Assembly (NCBI GenBank): GCA_900766325.1
Contig: CAAFVA010000053.1
Coordinates: 1 to 12,311, forward strand
Direction of reading: 5' to 3'
DNA from: Bacilli bacterium
GTDB lineage: Bacteria; Bacillota_I; Bacilli_A; RF39; UBA660
DNA: 12,311 bases
Shown here: positions 4,941 to 12,290 of the stretch, piece after piece
How the letters are laid out: each line of letters begins with the position of its first letter
Position numbering within the stretch: position 1 is the first letter of the stretch
Position numbers and translations under genes: made by a program
Notes under the pieces: generated by a model
Told to the model about the DNA's origin: nothing
Seen by the model: the letters and a program-made list of their open reading frames with translations, nothing else
Database searches by the model: none

Positions 4941-5543
4941 TTAATTATTATCCCATGGAATTATCGTTAATAAAGGCCACTTTTTCTTCCATTTTAAACA
5001 TTTTTTGTCATAATCTTCTTTTGTAACGTTTTCTTTAACCGGTCTTATCACCATTTTAAACAAATCGTTTAACCCATATGGTGCAAAAACCTTAAAATTC
5101 TCGTTAGACATTTTTACACCAATACACGTTACCGTTGAACACCATCTACTTATCGCAGTTTCTACCGAATCATTTTCTCTTACGTCTCTTTTATATTTAT
5201 TTTTATACCATAAATGAACCCGTGCCTGGTTTTTAATATCTAGTTTTATATTAACATCTTTCAAAAGAAATGATAGTTTTTTTATTATTTCATCTTCTTT
5301 TTCATAACTTAAATCCGGTTCAAAATAAACGATATCAACATCATCAATTCCGTTATCTATCTCAAAGCCATGATAGTAGTTAAATACCGTCTGATTTATG
5401 GCACCAGCTGCCACATAATAGTCGTAATCAAAATTTTTATCTAGTATTTCTAATATTTTCTTTAGCTTTTCACTTTTCATAATAATCGTTTTTAAAACGT
5501 TTATTTGACTACTTAAATCTTTGTTTTTCCCTTCTGTTTCCAT
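4941..5543 (-). CDS. Nucleotidyltransferase family protein (NTP_transf_6 type)
   Basis: The 200-residue product resembles the NTP_transf_6 family (PF06042/COG3575), whose substrate is not known. The family signatures are visible in order: YYVAAGAINQTVFNYYHG near the N-terminus, DDVDIVYFEPDLSYEKEDE (the Asp-x-Asp of a polymerase-beta-like metal site), NQARVHLWY, and APYGLNDLFKMVIRP, ending with KCLKWKKKWPLL. I place the start at 5543 because GAAAGGAA lies 7 nt before it. An ATG 21 bp upstream has no ribosome site and falls next to the terminator of the preceding gene. It is followed 30 bp later by polA. Its promoter is unclear; a weak TTTACA-16-TAACAT sits in the upstream terminator. The fold assignment is firm, the function is not. 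Confidence 0.88.
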   Translation of the reverse strand: METEGKNKDLSSQINVLKTIIMKSEKLKKILEILDKNFDYDYYVAAGAINQTVFNYYHGFEIDNGIDDVDIVYFEPDLSYEKEDEIIKKLSFLLKDVNIKLDIKNQARVHLWYKNKYKRDVRENDSVETAISRWCSTVTCIGVKMSNENFKVFAPYGLNDLFKMVIRPVKENVTKEDYDKKCLKWKKKWPLLTIIPWDNN

Positions 5544-5571
5544 ACATAGTTTCCTTTCTATCATGTTATTT

Positions 5572-5598
5572 AAAAAAAAGAGTTTGTAAAAACCCTTT
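5572..5598 (-). terminator. Terminator of the DUF5684-type gene
   Basis: AAAGGGTTT (5598-5590) pairs with AAACTCTTT (5585-5577) over 9 bp with one G-U and a 4-nt loop, followed by eight U residues (5579-5572). The stem begins at the base after the TAA stop of the upstream gene. Confidence 0.8.
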
Positions 5599-6936
5599 TT
5601 AATCGTTATTTTGATTTCTATTTGACCAAAGCGAAGTTCTTACCTCAGGTGACTTTTCATTTAAAGTCACATTACTATTATCTTGATCTAGATTTACGTT
5701 CTGTAAAGTTTCGGTATTTGGTTCATTATTTTGTGTTTCTATTTGAGTTTCCACATTTAGCGAACTTGCTTGAGGTATTTGATTTTGTAAATTTATTTGC
5801 TCTATATCCTTCATTGGAACATCAAAGCTTGGCGCTACATACCCAACGTTTTCATCAATACTAGGCGTTTGCTCGTTTTCTAACACCTCAGGTGTTTGTG
5901 AAACGTTATTAACCGTAGAATTTAGTTGCTCGTTAAGATTACTAGATGGTATGTCATTAAAGCTTTCAGCAGAGTTATTTGGCATGTTTACGGTTTTTAA
6001 ATTATCGTTAAATGATGGCGTTTGGTAACCTGTATTAGTTGATGCATTATAAATATCTCCAGCTACATTATCATTTGTAAGATTAACATTATTATTGTTT
6101 AAATCTGACGTCTGGTTTAGATTATTAACTAAATCATTATTAGGTATATTTCCGTTTAAATTGTTTGGGTTGTTAAATTGTTGATTAACAGGATTATTGA
6201 TCAAAGTATCATTTGAAACTATATTGCTAGCGTTACTAAACTGATTATAATTTTGTGATTGATTAACCGTGTTATTATTAACCTCACCAAAAGCAGGAGC
6301 GTTTGGCATTTGAAAATTATTTTGTACTCCACTCAAGTTAGGATTAGCATTTAAACTTTGATAATTTTGACCAATGTTTATTTGCGTTTTTTCTAAGTCA
6401 ATATTGCCCGTGTTATACGCACCATTTACATTAACGCTTTGATAATTATTTGTATTTAAATCGGAAACAGGACCTTCATTTGTTTGTTCACCATTTAAAT
6501 TCGTATTATTGGAATCTTCACTTTCGTTTGTAACCGATGTGTTTTTTGAAAACGCAAGGATTGGGAAAAACACAAACGGTAAAAAAAGCATTCCTATTGT
6601 AAACCCGGTTGTTTTTCCAAACTTTTTAGCAATTCCATCATATAATACGAACATTGCATATATGTTTACGATTGGAATTAGTGATAACAATATATACCAC
6701 CACTCTTTACCCGCTATTTCACACATTACATAAACATTGTAAAACGGAATTAATGATGCCCAACCTGGTTTTCCTAATTTTTCAAATATTTTCCATAAGC
6801 AAATTATCATAAATATTGATATTGCAAAAGAAACTAGACAAAGTATAATCATCATAACGAACATACCACCAACTATTCCTTGTGCACTCGCTGCGTTATA
6901 ACCATAATAAGTATCAACGTAATAACTTGTATCCAT
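5599..6936 (-). CDS. Membrane protein, DUF5684-type, with long Asn-rich tail
   Basis: The 445-residue product has an N-terminal membrane part (about 24-130) and a low-complexity tail (131-445). The membrane part carries the DUF5684 hallmarks: a first helix at 24-48, then EKLGKPGWASLIPFYNVYV (52-70), AGKEWW (75-80), LIPIVNIYAMF (86-96), and KKFGKTTGFTIGMLFLPF followed by FFPILAF to about 129. This family occurs next to signal peptidase-like and secretion genes in Firmicutes, but its role is unknown. The tail is rich in Asn, Gln, Thr and Ser, has almost no aromatic or basic residues, and should be disordered. It contains two related segments, GYQTPSFNDNLK (303-314) and GYVAPSFDVPMK (365-376), and two NYQS pieces. 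The start has AGGAGG 9 nt upstream, and the promoter is at 6989-6961. Which side of the membrane holds the tail cannot be decided from the sequence. Confidence 0.88.
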   Translation of the reverse strand: MDTSYYVDTYYGYNAASAQGIVGGMFVMMIILCLVSFAISIFMIICLWKIFEKLGKPGWASLIPFYNVYVMCEIAGKEWWYILLSLIPIVNIYAMFVLYDGIAKKFGKTTGFTIGMLFLPFVFFPILAFSKNTSVTNESEDSNNTNLNGEQTNEGPVSDLNTNNYQSVNVNGAYNTGNIDLEKTQINIGQNYQSLNANPNLSGVQNNFQMPNAPAFGEVNNNTVNQSQNYNQFSNASNIVSNDTLINNPVNQQFNNPNNLNGNIPNNDLVNNLNQTSDLNNNNVNLTNDNVAGDIYNASTNTGYQTPSFNDNLKTVNMPNNSAESFNDIPSSNLNEQLNSTVNNVSQTPEVLENEQTPSIDENVGYVAPSFDVPMKDIEQINLQNQIPQASSLNVETQIETQNNEPNTETLQNVNLDQDNSNVTLNEKSPEVRTSLWSNRNQNND

Positions 6937-6960
6937 AATATATTCCTCCTATTTTATTTA

Positions 6961-6989
6961 ATTATATAACGTTTAAAACCCTTTATCAA
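6961..6989 (-). promoter_or_regulatory. Promoter of the DUF5684-type gene
   Basis: Minus-strand TTGATA (6989-6984) and TATAAT (6966-6961) are 17 nt apart, about 25 bp before the gene's ATG. The region 6990-7047 leads the other way into sspI. I see no convincing sigma-G or sigma-F promoter there, although TATACT (7027-7032) is present too close to the start codon to be useful. Confidence 0.8.
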
Positions 6990-7047
6990 CTAAATAATGT
7001 ATATTTTTATTTATTTTTACAAAAAATATACTGAAAGGAAGATTATT

Positions 7048-7257
7048 ATGGATAATATAAGTATTAGGAAATACATCACCGATAGTTTTAAAGGTGATAA
7101 TGAAAGTGAGATAAGAGAATCAATTGATGATACGATAAAAGAAGGTCTAGAAGAAGCTTTGCCAGGTCTTGGGGTATTTATGGAAATAATTTGGAAAAAC
7201 GCATCAGATGAACTAAAAAAAGAGCTTTTAGACATTCTAAAAACTCACTTGAATTAA
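7048..7257 (+). CDS. sspI: Small acid-soluble spore protein, SspI family
   Basis: The 69-residue product matches the SspI family of minor spore proteins (PF14098), made in the forespore and stored in the spore core. The core ALPGLGVFMEIIWKNA (37-52) closely follows the B. subtilis SspI segment LPGLGVLFEVIWQNA as I remember it, and the length is close to the 71 residues of that protein. The N-terminal SIRKYITDSFKG and the helix ESIDDTIKEGLEE also fit. The start at 7048 is preceded by GAAAGGAAG; the open frame extends 17 codons further upstream without a second ribosome site. In B. subtilis sspI also lies close to pheST, which supports the call. It is the only clear plus-strand protein gene of normal type here, and its stop codon interlocks with that of pheT. 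Its presence implies sporulation or recent loss of it. Confidence 0.88.
   Translation: MDNISIRKYITDSFKGDNESEIRESIDDTIKEGLEEALPGLGVFMEIIWKNASDELKKELLDILKTHLN
7215..7246 (-). terminator. pheST terminator embedded in sspI coding sequence
   Basis: GAGTTTTTAG (7246-7237) pairs with CTAAAAGCTC (7231-7222) over 10 bp with one U-G and a 5-nt loop, then seven U residues (7221-7215). It starts 8 bp beyond the pheT stop and lies wholly inside the last codons of sspI. Confidence 0.75.
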
Positions 7258-9626
7258 TTATCTCTTAGAGTTGCCGGAACCTCTTCGGTAACATTTTTTA
7301 TTATGTTATTAAATACGTCCATAACTTCTTCCTCGGTTAATGTTCTATCAGGCGAATTAAAGGTAAGTTTATATGCAATTTGTTTTTCGTTTTCCTTTAC
7401 CTTCTCACCAGTATAAACATCAAATACATCTATGTTAGAAAGTAGCCTTCCACCTGCTTTTTTAATTACCTTTTCAACATCACTTGAAGTTATTTCTTTA
7501 GAGATGATAAACGCAACATCCTTAACTATCTCCGGATAAATAGGTGCCGCCTTAAATTTCAATGGCTTAACGTTTCTATTTAGTTTCGTCATTGAAACTT
7601 CCGCTAGGTATATGTCATCTTTATTTATGCTTGGATGTATTCTTCCAATCACACCAACTTCTTCTTTATCAAGGATAATCTTAGCACTTATACCAGGATG
7701 AAAACTTTCATCATTCAAAACTTCAAAATGATATCTGTTTTTGAATCCTAAAAAGTCAAGTATGTTTTCTATAATTCCTTTTAAAAGGTAGAAATTGGCT
7801 TTTATAGAAGTATTTTGCCATGTGTTTGTAACGTAATTACCACTCATTAAAATGGCTATTTTACTATCCTCTTCATAATTTACATCGTACGTTTTGGCAA
7901 TTTCATATATGTTTATATCATTTACGTGTCTTTTTTTATTATATGAATAAATGTTTAAAAGTGATGGTAAAATGCTTGTTCTAATTACTGCTTTATCAGC
8001 ACTCATCGGATTAGGTAAACACTTATTTTCTTTATGGTCATAATTAAATTGTTCTGACATTTCTTTTGATACTAAAGTATAAGTTTTAACCTCGTTTAAA
8101 CCAAGGGCTCTAAGCTTTTTAGAAATTGATTTTCTAAGACCAACATCGCCTTTGTATTCTCCTTTTTTAGTTTCAACCAAAGGAAGCGTACTTTTTAAAT
8201 TATGATAACCATATAGCATGCCTATTTCTTCGGCGATATCCGCTACTTTAGGATCAATATCCCCTCTTCTTGATGGAATCGTGCATTTAAATACACCATC
8301 CTTATACGTGTATTTAAAATCAAGCTTTTCAAGTTCTAACTTCATGTCATCATCTGATATTTGAATTCCAAGTAATTTGTTTACTTCGAAAGCTTTAAAC
8401 GTAACTACTTTTTCCGTTTTATCTATCTTATCATGAATAATGGTATCACTTAAAACCTTTCCACCGGCATATTTTTCAAGTAAGTGACAAGCTCTTTTAA
8501 TAGCCATCATGGTGTATTCATAAGAAAGACCTTTGCCATACCTAATTGATGCTTCACTTCTTAAGTTTAAGCGTTCCGCGGTGTTACGAATACTATACGG
8601 ATTAAAAATGGCACTTTCTATTAAAATGTTTTTGGTATCACTTTCTACCTCGGTGTTTTCTCCGCCCATAACGCCAGCGATACAAACTGGTTTTTCACCA
8701 TCTGTTATAACTATATCATTACTTGTTAACGTCCTTCGCTTTTTATCTAAGGTTATTATTTCTTCACCATCTTTAGCCATTCTAACTAAAACGTTATTAC
8801 CTAGTCTATCTTTATCAAAAAAGTGAAGTGGTTGACCAAATTCTAGCATTACGTAATTTGAAATGTCAACAACGTTATTAATTGGCCTCATCCCTGCGGA
8901 TATAAGTCTTTTTTTAATAAAGTCTGGTGACTGTCCTATTTTTACATCACGAACCAATTTCGCTAAATAATATGGACAATTATCCGTATCTACCGTTAGT
9001 TTAAAATTATCTTTTACGCTTTCTTTTTCCTCTTTAAAAGAAAGGTCTGGCATTTTTACTTTTTTATTTAAAATGGATGCAACGATGTACGCAAAACCAA
9101 TATGATAATAACAGTCATTGTTACGATGCTTATGAACGTCTAGCTCATATACCGTATCATCTAGGCCTAGGTAATTTAAAGGATCTTCTCCAACGATAGC
9201 ATCACTACCTAATTCGGTGATCCCTTTTGCGTATGTTTCTTCCGTTTTTTCTTCTAGGCCAAGTTCAAATAACGCACATATCATTCCGTTTGATTCTACG
9301 CCTCTTATCGTTCCTTTTTTTATCTCATTATTACCAGGAAGTACGCACCCAGGCTTTGCAACGATTACCTTAAGACCTTCTTTTACGTTAGATGCACCAC
9401 ACACTATTTGCACCATTTCACTTCCAATATCTACCATGCAAACGTTTAAATGGTCACTATCAGGATGCTTTTTAACTTCTTTTATCTGTCCAATTACTAA
9501 GTTATCTATTTTATTAGTTATTACTTTTTCAACGTTCATACCATAATTAGTTATCTTAACGGCAAGTTCTTTTAAGTCTTCATTCTTTATATCAACATAA
9601 TCTCCTACCCAGTTCATGCTTATCAT
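7254..9626 (-). CDS. pheT: Phenylalanyl-tRNA synthetase beta subunit
   Basis: This is the large subunit of the alpha2-beta2 PheRS that charges tRNA-Phe. The 790-residue protein has every expected part. An EMAP-type tRNA-binding domain spans about 40-150 (HPDSDHLNVCMVDIG, VCGASNV). The B3/B4 editing region, about 212-385, contains MRPINNVVDISNYV, FGQPLHFFD, CIAGVMGG and RSEASIRYGKG, where the usual RFEKG reads RYGKG. B5 is at about 408-480 with PSRRGDI. The catalytic-like core follows, and a C-terminal anticodon-binding FDX-ACB domain (about 697-788) has YPEIVKDVAF and LTFNSPDRTLTEEEV. The start has GGAAGGTG 7 nt upstream, inside the pheS end, and only 2 bp separate the genes. Its 3' coding end contains the probable sspI terminator. 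Confidence 0.98.
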   Translation of the reverse strand: MISMNWVGDYVDIKNEDLKELAVKITNYGMNVEKVITNKIDNLVIGQIKEVKKHPDSDHLNVCMVDIGSEMVQIVCGASNVKEGLKVIVAKPGCVLPGNNEIKKGTIRGVESNGMICALFELGLEEKTEETYAKGITELGSDAIVGEDPLNYLGLDDTVYELDVHKHRNNDCYYHIGFAYIVASILNKKVKMPDLSFKEEKESVKDNFKLTVDTDNCPYYLAKLVRDVKIGQSPDFIKKRLISAGMRPINNVVDISNYVMLEFGQPLHFFDKDRLGNNVLVRMAKDGEEIITLDKKRRTLTSNDIVITDGEKPVCIAGVMGGENTEVESDTKNILIESAIFNPYSIRNTAERLNLRSEASIRYGKGLSYEYTMMAIKRACHLLEKYAGGKVLSDTIIHDKIDKTEKVVTFKAFEVNKLLGIQISDDDMKLELEKLDFKYTYKDGVFKCTIPSRRGDIDPKVADIAEEIGMLYGYHNLKSTLPLVETKKGEYKGDVGLRKSISKKLRALGLNEVKTYTLVSKEMSEQFNYDHKENKCLPNPMSADKAVIRTSILPSLLNIYSYNKKRHVNDINIYEIAKTYDVNYEEDSKIAILMSGNYVTNTWQNTSIKANFYLLKGIIENILDFLGFKNRYHFEVLNDESFHPGISAKIILDKEEVGVIGRIHPSINKDDIYLAEVSMTKLNRNVKPLKFKAAPIYPEIVKDVAFIISKEITSSDVEKVIKKAGGRLLSNIDVFDVYTGEKVKENEKQIAYKLTFNSPDRTLTEEEVMDVFNNIIKNVTEEVPATLRDN
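7270..7299 (+). terminator. sspI terminator embedded in pheT coding sequence
   Basis: GTTGCCGGA (7270-7278) pairs with TTCGGTAAC (7284-7292) over 9 bp including two G-U pairs, with a 5-nt loop. An A and six T residues follow (7294-7299). It lies 12 bp after the sspI stop and within the last 15 codons of pheT. Confidence 0.7.
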
Positions 9627-9628
9627 AA

Positions 9629-10675
9629 TTATTCACCTTCCTTTCTATCAAAGTTTTTAAGTTCTCTTAAGTCCGTATTATAAAACGTTCTAATATCATT
9701 TATTCCGTATTTTAGCATTGCTAAGCGTTCTGCTCCAAATCCAAATGCAAAACCGCTCCAAACCTTTGGATCATAACCGCAATCTTCTAAAACCTTAGGA
9801 TTTACCATACCAGCGCCTGATACCGTAATCCATCCCGTGTTTTCACAGATGCTGCAGCCTTTACCATGGCAGTTAAAGCATGATATATCAGTTTCAACGG
9901 AAGGTTCCGTAAAAGGATAATAGCTTGGTCTAAAGCGAGTTTTAATATCATCACCAAATAATTTTTTAGCAATAACACCAAACGTTCCTTTTAAATCAGA
10001 TAAACTAATGTTTTTATCAACTAACAAACCTTCTATTTGCATAAATTGATGAGAGTGAGTTGCATCATCATCATCTCTTCTATATGTCTTGCCAGGACAT
10101 ATCATTCTAATAGGTTTTTCACCCTTATTAGCAAGCATAACACGTGCTTGAACGGGAGAGGTTTGGCTTCTTAATAATAATCTATCACCTTCTACGTAAA
10201 ACGTATCTTGAGCATCCCTTGCAGGATGATTTTTTGGAATGTTTAAAAGTTCAAAGTTATAGTGATCCTCTTCTATTTCAGGACCATCAACAACGTCATA
10301 ACCCATACTCATGAATACTTCTTCTACTTCTTCTATCATTCTTTCAAGAATGTTTGCAGAACCTTGCGAAATCTTAGTTGCAGGAAGCGTTATATCTATT
10401 TTTTCACTAGCTAGTTCTTTGTCTAATGCTTCTTTTTCTAATGCTGCTTTCTTCTCTTCCAATGCGTTTGTAACATGACTTCTTACCTCGTTAACAAGCA
10501 TTCCAAACTCTTTTTTTTGCTCGTTGGGAACATCTTTCATCATTTTAGAAAGTTCGGTTACCATACCTTGTTTACCTAGGTACTTTACCCTTATATCATT
10601 TAGGGTTTTCATGTCAGTAACGCCTATAGCATCCAAATCAAACTGCTTTTTAATTTCATTTACTTTTTCTTTCAT
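9629..10675 (-). CDS. pheS: Phenylalanyl-tRNA synthetase alpha subunit
   Basis: This is the catalytic subunit of PheRS. The 348-residue protein opens with the coiled-coil arm that grips tRNA-Phe (about 1-95) and continues into the class II core. Motif 1 region: DGPEIEEDHYNFELLNIP (130-147). TSPVQARVM (172-180). Motif 2: GKTYRRDDDDATHSHQFMQIEG (195-216), with Arg199-Arg200 and His207. Motif 3: GFGAERLAM (312-320). Ala310 in GFAFG is the residue that limits the Phe pocket, so specificity should be normal. The usual FGMG is FGFG here. Four Cys (266, 269, 274, 277) form the CxxC-x4-CxxC knuckle seen in many Firmicutes PheS proteins. AGGAGG lies 9 nt before the start. Expression is set by the T-box leader upstream. 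Confidence 0.98.
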   Translation of the reverse strand: MKEKVNEIKKQFDLDAIGVTDMKTLNDIRVKYLGKQGMVTELSKMMKDVPNEQKKEFGMLVNEVRSHVTNALEEKKAALEKEALDKELASEKIDITLPATKISQGSANILERMIEEVEEVFMSMGYDVVDGPEIEEDHYNFELLNIPKNHPARDAQDTFYVEGDRLLLRSQTSPVQARVMLANKGEKPIRMICPGKTYRRDDDDATHSHQFMQIEGLLVDKNISLSDLKGTFGVIAKKLFGDDIKTRFRPSYYPFTEPSVETDISCFNCHGKGCSICENTGWITVSGAGMVNPKVLEDCGYDPKVWSGFAFGFGAERLAMLKYGINDIRTFYNTDLRELKNFDRKEGE

Positions 10676-10692
10676 AATTCTTTCCTCCTATT

Positions 10693-10754
10693 AAAAAAAA
10701 TCTATGAAATCAAGGGCGAAAACATTTCCGTGGTACCACCTTGTTTCATAGATT
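10693..10754 (-). terminator. Regulated terminator of the T-box leader
   Basis: AATCTATGAAACAAGG (10754-10739) pairs with CCTTGATTTCATAGATT (10715-10699) with a single bulge, followed by a U-tract (10700-10693). The 5' arm includes the start of the T-box sequence, which makes terminator and antiterminator exclusive. Confidence 0.93.
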
Positions 10755-10910
10755 TACTATGCACTTAAACTTTTAACGCAAGCTAACGTAATAACTTTAG
10801 GTTATTAAGCTCCAAAGCGAATTCATAAGATATTACCATTAGCTTCCACCATACGCTAACTCTCTATAGGCTTTTTTCTTATTACTACTCTTCTTCACTG
10901 CCTTTAACTA
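10693..10910 (-). promoter_or_regulatory. T-box leader of pheST, Phe specifier
   Basis: This leader senses uncharged tRNA-Phe. The T-box sequence AAGGTGGTACCACGG (10742-10728) is nearly canonical; its TGGT can bind the tRNA 3' end with U facing discriminator A. In stem I the specifier reads TTC (10821-10819) in the context ATGAATTCGC, a Phe codon, closed by the pairing ATAAGA/TCTTAT. The GA-rich motif GAAGAGTAGTAA near the base of stem I also fits. Without uncharged tRNA, the leader segment before the T-box pairs with the terminator strand; with it, the antiterminator forms and pheST is read. Confidence 0.95.
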
Positions 10911-10916
10911 AGAGCT

Positions 10917-10945
10917 ATTGTAACATAAAAAAAAAAGTTAAGCAA
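10917..10945 (-). promoter_or_regulatory. Promoter of the pheST T-box transcript
   Basis: Minus-strand TTGCTT (10945-10940) and TACAAT (10922-10917) are 17 nt apart with an extended TG before the -10 box. The -35 box lies in the loop and 3' arm of the preceding gene's terminator, and ten T residues of its U-tract fill most of the spacer. Confidence 0.75.
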
Positions 10946-10960
10946 GCAATTACTTAACTT
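10927..10960 (-). terminator. Terminator of the Ig-domain gene, stop codon in loop
   Basis: AAGTTAAG (10960-10953) pairs with CTTAACTT (10942-10935) over 8 bp with a 10-nt loop that carries the TAA stop (10952-10950). Ten U residues follow (10936-10927). Confidence 0.75.
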
Positions 10961-11615
10961 CTTTAACATCACTTATATTCCCCGCCGTATCAACTACCCT
11001 AACAAAAGAATAATTAAAATCAGCTTTATTCATATTAACGTTAGCGCCAGATACAGTCTCATCATCCCAGTTAATACCATCCGTAGAATACTGAATACTT
11101 GATAATCCTAAGTTATCAGTTGCAGAAATAGTAATATCATCCATGTTCTTAATAACGCTTACTTTTGGTTTTTCTTTATCTATGCTTACTTTTGTTTCAT
11201 ATGCATAACTTTGGTAACCCATTTCGTTTTCTACTTTGATATATACCGCACTATCCATTGTTTCATCGAATACTAACCTAATATTAGCTTCCGTACCATA
11301 ATCTGCCTCATAAGTATCGCTATACCAATTTTCTTTATCAAACGAATAATAAATTTTATCTATTCTATACGCACTTTCTGCCATTACGGTCAAGGCCACA
11401 TCCTCATTTACTAACCTCTCACCACTAGAATTAATAACCATCGTTATAACCGGATAATACCCCGTACTAGCATCATCATTTACACTCGCCGTTAATTTAG
11501 TTAAACTCGCTTTTATTTTATTAGTAGTCCCGCTTACAAACAAAAAATAACTAGTTAATACTATAACCATTAAAATTAAGAACAAAATTAAAATGTTTCT
11601 TCTATCTTTTTTCAC
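10950..11615 (-). CDS. Membrane-anchored protein with two Ig-like domains
   Basis: The 221-residue product starts with a short basic stretch and one hydrophobic helix (about 8-28), with no lipobox Cys, so it is either a signal anchor or a cleaved signal peptide with the rest outside the cell. The outside part looks like two tandem bacterial Ig-like repeats (about 45-147 and 149-221). Each has a matching I-x-Y-S-x-D-x-x-N-W element (KIYYSFDKENW at 87-97, SIQYSTDGINW at 173-183) and a later strand ending like VENEMGYQS or VVDTAGNIS. The second ends the protein directly. The start codon is GTG, fixed by AGGAGG 7 nt upstream. It has its own promoter and terminator between frr and pheST. Function is unknown; a surface or envelope accessory protein is likely. 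Confidence 0.85.
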   Translation of the reverse strand: MKKDRRNILILFLILMVIVLTSYFLFVSGTTNKIKASLTKLTASVNDDASTGYYPVITMVINSSGERLVNEDVALTVMAESAYRIDKIYYSFDKENWYSDTYEADYGTEANIRLVFDETMDSAVYIKVENEMGYQSYAYETKVSIDKEKPKVSVIKNMDDITISATDNLGLSSIQYSTDGINWDDETVSGANVNMNKADFNYSFVRVVDTAGNISDVKEVK

Positions 11616-11639
11616 TTTGAAGCCTCCTACTCTAATACA

Positions 11640-11668
11640 ATTATACTTTTTTTTAATAAAAAAAACAA
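11640..11668 (-). promoter_or_regulatory. Promoter of the Ig-domain gene, built on the frr terminator
   Basis: Minus-strand TTGTTT (11668-11663) and TATAAT (11645-11640) are 17 nt apart. The -35 box is the 3' arm and first U residues of the frr terminator. Confidence 0.7.
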
Positions 11669-11685
11669 TAACTTTCGTTATCGTT
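11658..11685 (-). terminator. Terminator of frr
   Basis: AACGATAAC (11685-11677) pairs with GTTATTGTT (11672-11664) over 9 bp with one G-U and a GAAA tetraloop, followed by a U-tract (11665-11658). The first base of the stem is the last base of the frr stop codon. Confidence 0.8.
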
Positions 11686-12230
11686 TATATTTCCATAAGT
11701 TCGTTTTCCTTTATCTTTAACTTATCATCAACTATCTTATTATATTTATTTATTAAGTCTTGAACTTCGTTTTGAGTCCTTTTTTCCTCATCTTCTGGAA
11801 TTTCTAATTTTTTTATGTTGTTATTCGTATCTTGTCTTATGTTTCTTAATGCTATTTTTGCTTCTTCTGCTAAAGACTTGGCTTCTTTTACGTATTCTTT
11901 TCTTCTTTCTTCGGTAAGTTCTGGAATAACAAGCATGATGGTTTCCCCATTATTATTTGGAGTAAGTCCAATATCTGCTTCAAAAATAGCTTTTTCTATA
12001 GAGCCTATACTACTTCTATCAAATGGCTTAATAACTAACTTACGTGCTTCCGGTACGGATATTGTAGCAAGTTGTATCAAAGGCGTTGGAACACCATAAT
12101 ATTCAACCGTTACTTTATCTAATATTTTTGGATTAGCACGCCCTGCCCTTACGTTTAAAAATCTATTTTCCATAACTTCAATAGCTTTTTGCATTTTATC
12201 TTCTGCTTCTAATAAAATTTCGTCTGTCAT
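11685..12230 (-). CDS. frr: Ribosome recycling factor
   Basis: With EF-G, this factor splits post-termination ribosomes. The 181-residue product has the full RRF pattern. The first half of the three-helix bundle contains MQKAIEVMENRFLNVRAGRANPKILD, with the conserved RAGRA. Domain II has VEYYGVPTPLIQLATISVPEARKLVIKPFD, and then come SSIGSIEKAI, NNNGETIMLVIPELTEERRKE and the long C-terminal helix ending KYNKIVDDKLKIKENELM. Length is close to the usual 185. Two adjacent ATG codons are possible (12233 and 12230). I choose the second because GAGGG then lies 5 nt away instead of 2. It has its own promoter behind the terminator of whatever gene lies to the right; pyrH is a common upstream partner but is not visible. 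Confidence 0.97.
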   Translation of the reverse strand: MTDEILLEAEDKMQKAIEVMENRFLNVRAGRANPKILDKVTVEYYGVPTPLIQLATISVPEARKLVIKPFDRSSIGSIEKAIFEADIGLTPNNNGETIMLVIPELTEERRKEYVKEAKSLAEEAKIALRNIRQDTNNNIKKLEIPEDEEKRTQNEVQDLINKYNKIVDDKLKIKENELMEI

Positions 12231-12252
12231 CATATCCCTCTTTCATATAAGT

Positions 12253-12282
12253 ATTATATAATAAAAAAAGACTTTATTACAA
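12253..12282 (-). promoter_or_regulatory. Promoter of frr, built into the upstream terminator
   Basis: Minus-strand TTGTAA (12282-12277) and TATAAT (12258-12253) are 18 nt apart. The -35 box spans the loop and arm of the preceding terminator, and its U-tract is part of the spacer. The -10 region is a palindrome, ATTATATAAT. Confidence 0.65.
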
Positions 12283-12290
12283 GCCTTTTT
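12263..12290 (-). terminator. Terminator of the gene to the right of the window
   Basis: AAAAAGGCTT (12290-12281) pairs with AAGTCTTTTT (12274-12265) over 10 bp with one G-U and a 6-nt loop, followed by U residues to 12263. The gene it serves lies almost entirely outside; the remaining 21 bases at the edge do not identify it. Confidence 0.8.

Noticed and set aside
6997..7047. A longer start for SspI
   Set aside because: The extra 17 residues are Tyr/Lys/Ile-rich with no family match, and the ribosome site GAAAGGAAG lies before 7048.
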